Shown: piece by piece, positions 63,216 to 64,000 of the stretch
Layout of the letters: each line of letters starts with the position of its first letter
Numbering within the stretch: position 1 is the stretch's first letter
From: Agapetus fuscipes
Lineage: Eukaryota > Arthropoda > Insecta > Trichoptera > Glossosomatidae
NCBI GenBank assembly: GCA_951799405.1
Contig: OX637332.1
Coordinates: 17,303,001 to 17,367,000 of the forward strand
Reading direction: 5' to 3'
DNA length: 64,000 bases
Made by a program: the position numbers and the translations under genes
Notes under the pieces: model-generated
Told to the model about the DNA's origin: nothing
Databases searched by the model: none
What the model saw: only the letters and a program-made list of their open reading frames with translations

Positions 63216-63687
63216 ATCTCTCACAAAATAACATGCCAATTGAAAAACCTGTTTTTCTTCAAATTTCAGTGTTGCTTAACGCTTCGTAATGTTCACGCTA
63301 CAAGCTCATAATCCCATTATGGCTTGTCAAAATTTTGAATAGCGTCTCTGTGCCCGTAGCTTGTTAGCAGATTGGCTACATGTGACGTCACTTATCTTCA
63401 ATACAATCATAAACTTCGCATCGCATAGCTGCGTGTGCTTAAAACGTGAACAGCGCGCCCGTACTATTTTCAAACTTATCGGAAAAAGTGGCGGAGGAAT
63501 ACACAAACGTCATTTCAGTGGAATCTCGATGTGTACAAATTTGTACACGTTAGAAAGTTTATTTGGTGGCTATAAACATCACTTTTATAGGTTGATTAAT
63601 TTATTTACAAAAAATGCAAACACCATGACACAGGTTTTCCTAATTTAGTCTCATGTTTTATTTTATTACTTTTTTTTTTTTTTTAAG
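63216..63687. other. Unassigned stretch with a 95-codon frame
   Basis: The plus frame 63361-63648 has no recognisable domain, signal peptide or motif, and I do not call it a gene. A poly(T) run at 63669-63684 borders the following SINE. Confidence 0.35.
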
Positions 63688-63992
63688 AAATCCTGTGCGG
63701 GAGACTCCCTAGATTCTAAAGACTCTAGGGGTCTATGACACTTGTTGTAGTGCCGCAGAGGTGTACGAGCTTGGTCGTCGCTACAAAGCGCCAATACTCA
63801 AGCAAGACCCAGTTGCTGTAAGGCTGGATGGACCTTTGGTGACCGGTCATTGGTAAAGGTTTGTGAATTTTTCAACCCAGCGAAGAGCACATTCGAAATA
63901 TAAATGGTATATTTTTGTGCTCCGCCGGGATCCGAATCCACAACCTTCCATTTACGAGTCCGAAGTGTTGCCACTACGGACTACGGACCGGT
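63688..63992 (-). repeat. SINE-C, full length
   Basis: In reverse complement it reads from GGTCCGTAGTCCGTAGTGGC and CACTTCGGACTCGTAAATGG through GCAACTGGGTCTTGCTTGAG and GGCGCTTTGTAGCGACGACC to the LINE-like tail (ACCTCTGCGGCACTACAACA, GACTCTAGAATCTAGGGAGT-like, CTCCCGCACAGGATT). It closely matches the copy at 26440 and ends a few bases before the window edge. Confidence 0.9.
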
Positions 63993-64000
63993 CCAAGCTT

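Overview
The window looks like repeat-rich nuclear DNA from an arthropod, most likely an insect. It is strongly AT-rich and has no operons, no long host reading frames and only isolated GC-rich patches. Its recognisable content is almost entirely mobile-element sequence of animal and arthropod types: a Ty3/gypsy LTR retrotransposon, tRNA-derived SINEs, decayed non-LTR retrotransposon (LINE) 3' ends, PIF/Harbinger-type and mariner DNA transposons, MITEs and tandem repeats. I could not place it in an order or species, and I found no confidently intact host gene. A GC-rich patch at about 13.5 kb and a possible short first exon near 33.0 kb are the only weak pointers to host transcription units.

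Region by region. 0-9.4 kb: AT-rich DNA with several copies of an approximately 255-bp repeat (called Rep-A here), a SINE-C/SINE-B composite at 5.3-5.8 kb and a Rep-E copy at 8.7 kb. 9-14.2 kb: more Rep-A, two SINE-B copies at 10.1-10.6 kb, a TA microsatellite and the GC-rich patch. 15.4-19.5 kb: a degenerate minisatellite with a 128-bp higher-order period, cut by a hAT-like GC-rich element; a 1.16-kb decayed PIF/Harbinger element; and a three-unit satellite of about 437 bp. 19.7-26.7 kb: Rep-A copies, SINE-B, a LINE 3' remnant, a mariner remnant and a full-length SINE-C. 26.98-32.71 kb: a complete, evidently young LTR retrotransposon with 263-bp LTRs, inserted into a SINE-B copy. 33-39 kb: MITE fragments, a solo-LTR candidate, SINE-D and a 1.05-kb PIF/Harbinger-type element. 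40.7-46.4 kb: a decayed 117-codon reading frame between inverted repeats, a TIR MITE, tandem Rep-A, an expanded SINE-B and two LINE 3' ends. 47.3-49.6 kb: a 2.29-kb element with an 8-bp target duplication. 50-64 kb: a LINE remnant, nested SINE-C/Rep-E, more Rep-A, a 419-bp Harbinger-type MITE, second copies of Rep-G and Rep-H, a second solo-LTR candidate inside a SINE-B, several hammerhead-like motifs and two full-length SINEs.

How the parts relate. The retrotransposon encodes its own Gag and Pol, and Pol is probably made by -1 frameshifting at a canonical A AAA AAC site. The SINEs encode nothing. SINE-C carries the same roughly 80-bp 3' tail as a LINE 3' end at 46.1-46.35 kb, so that LINE family is its likely mobilising partner. 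Nesting gives relative ages: the LTR element, a solo LTR and Rep-E all sit inside older SINEs. The most notable unexplained items are the abundant asymmetric Rep-A family, a recurrent hammerhead-like motif in several unrelated repeats, and a shared CAAGATGGC core in four otherwise different repeat families.
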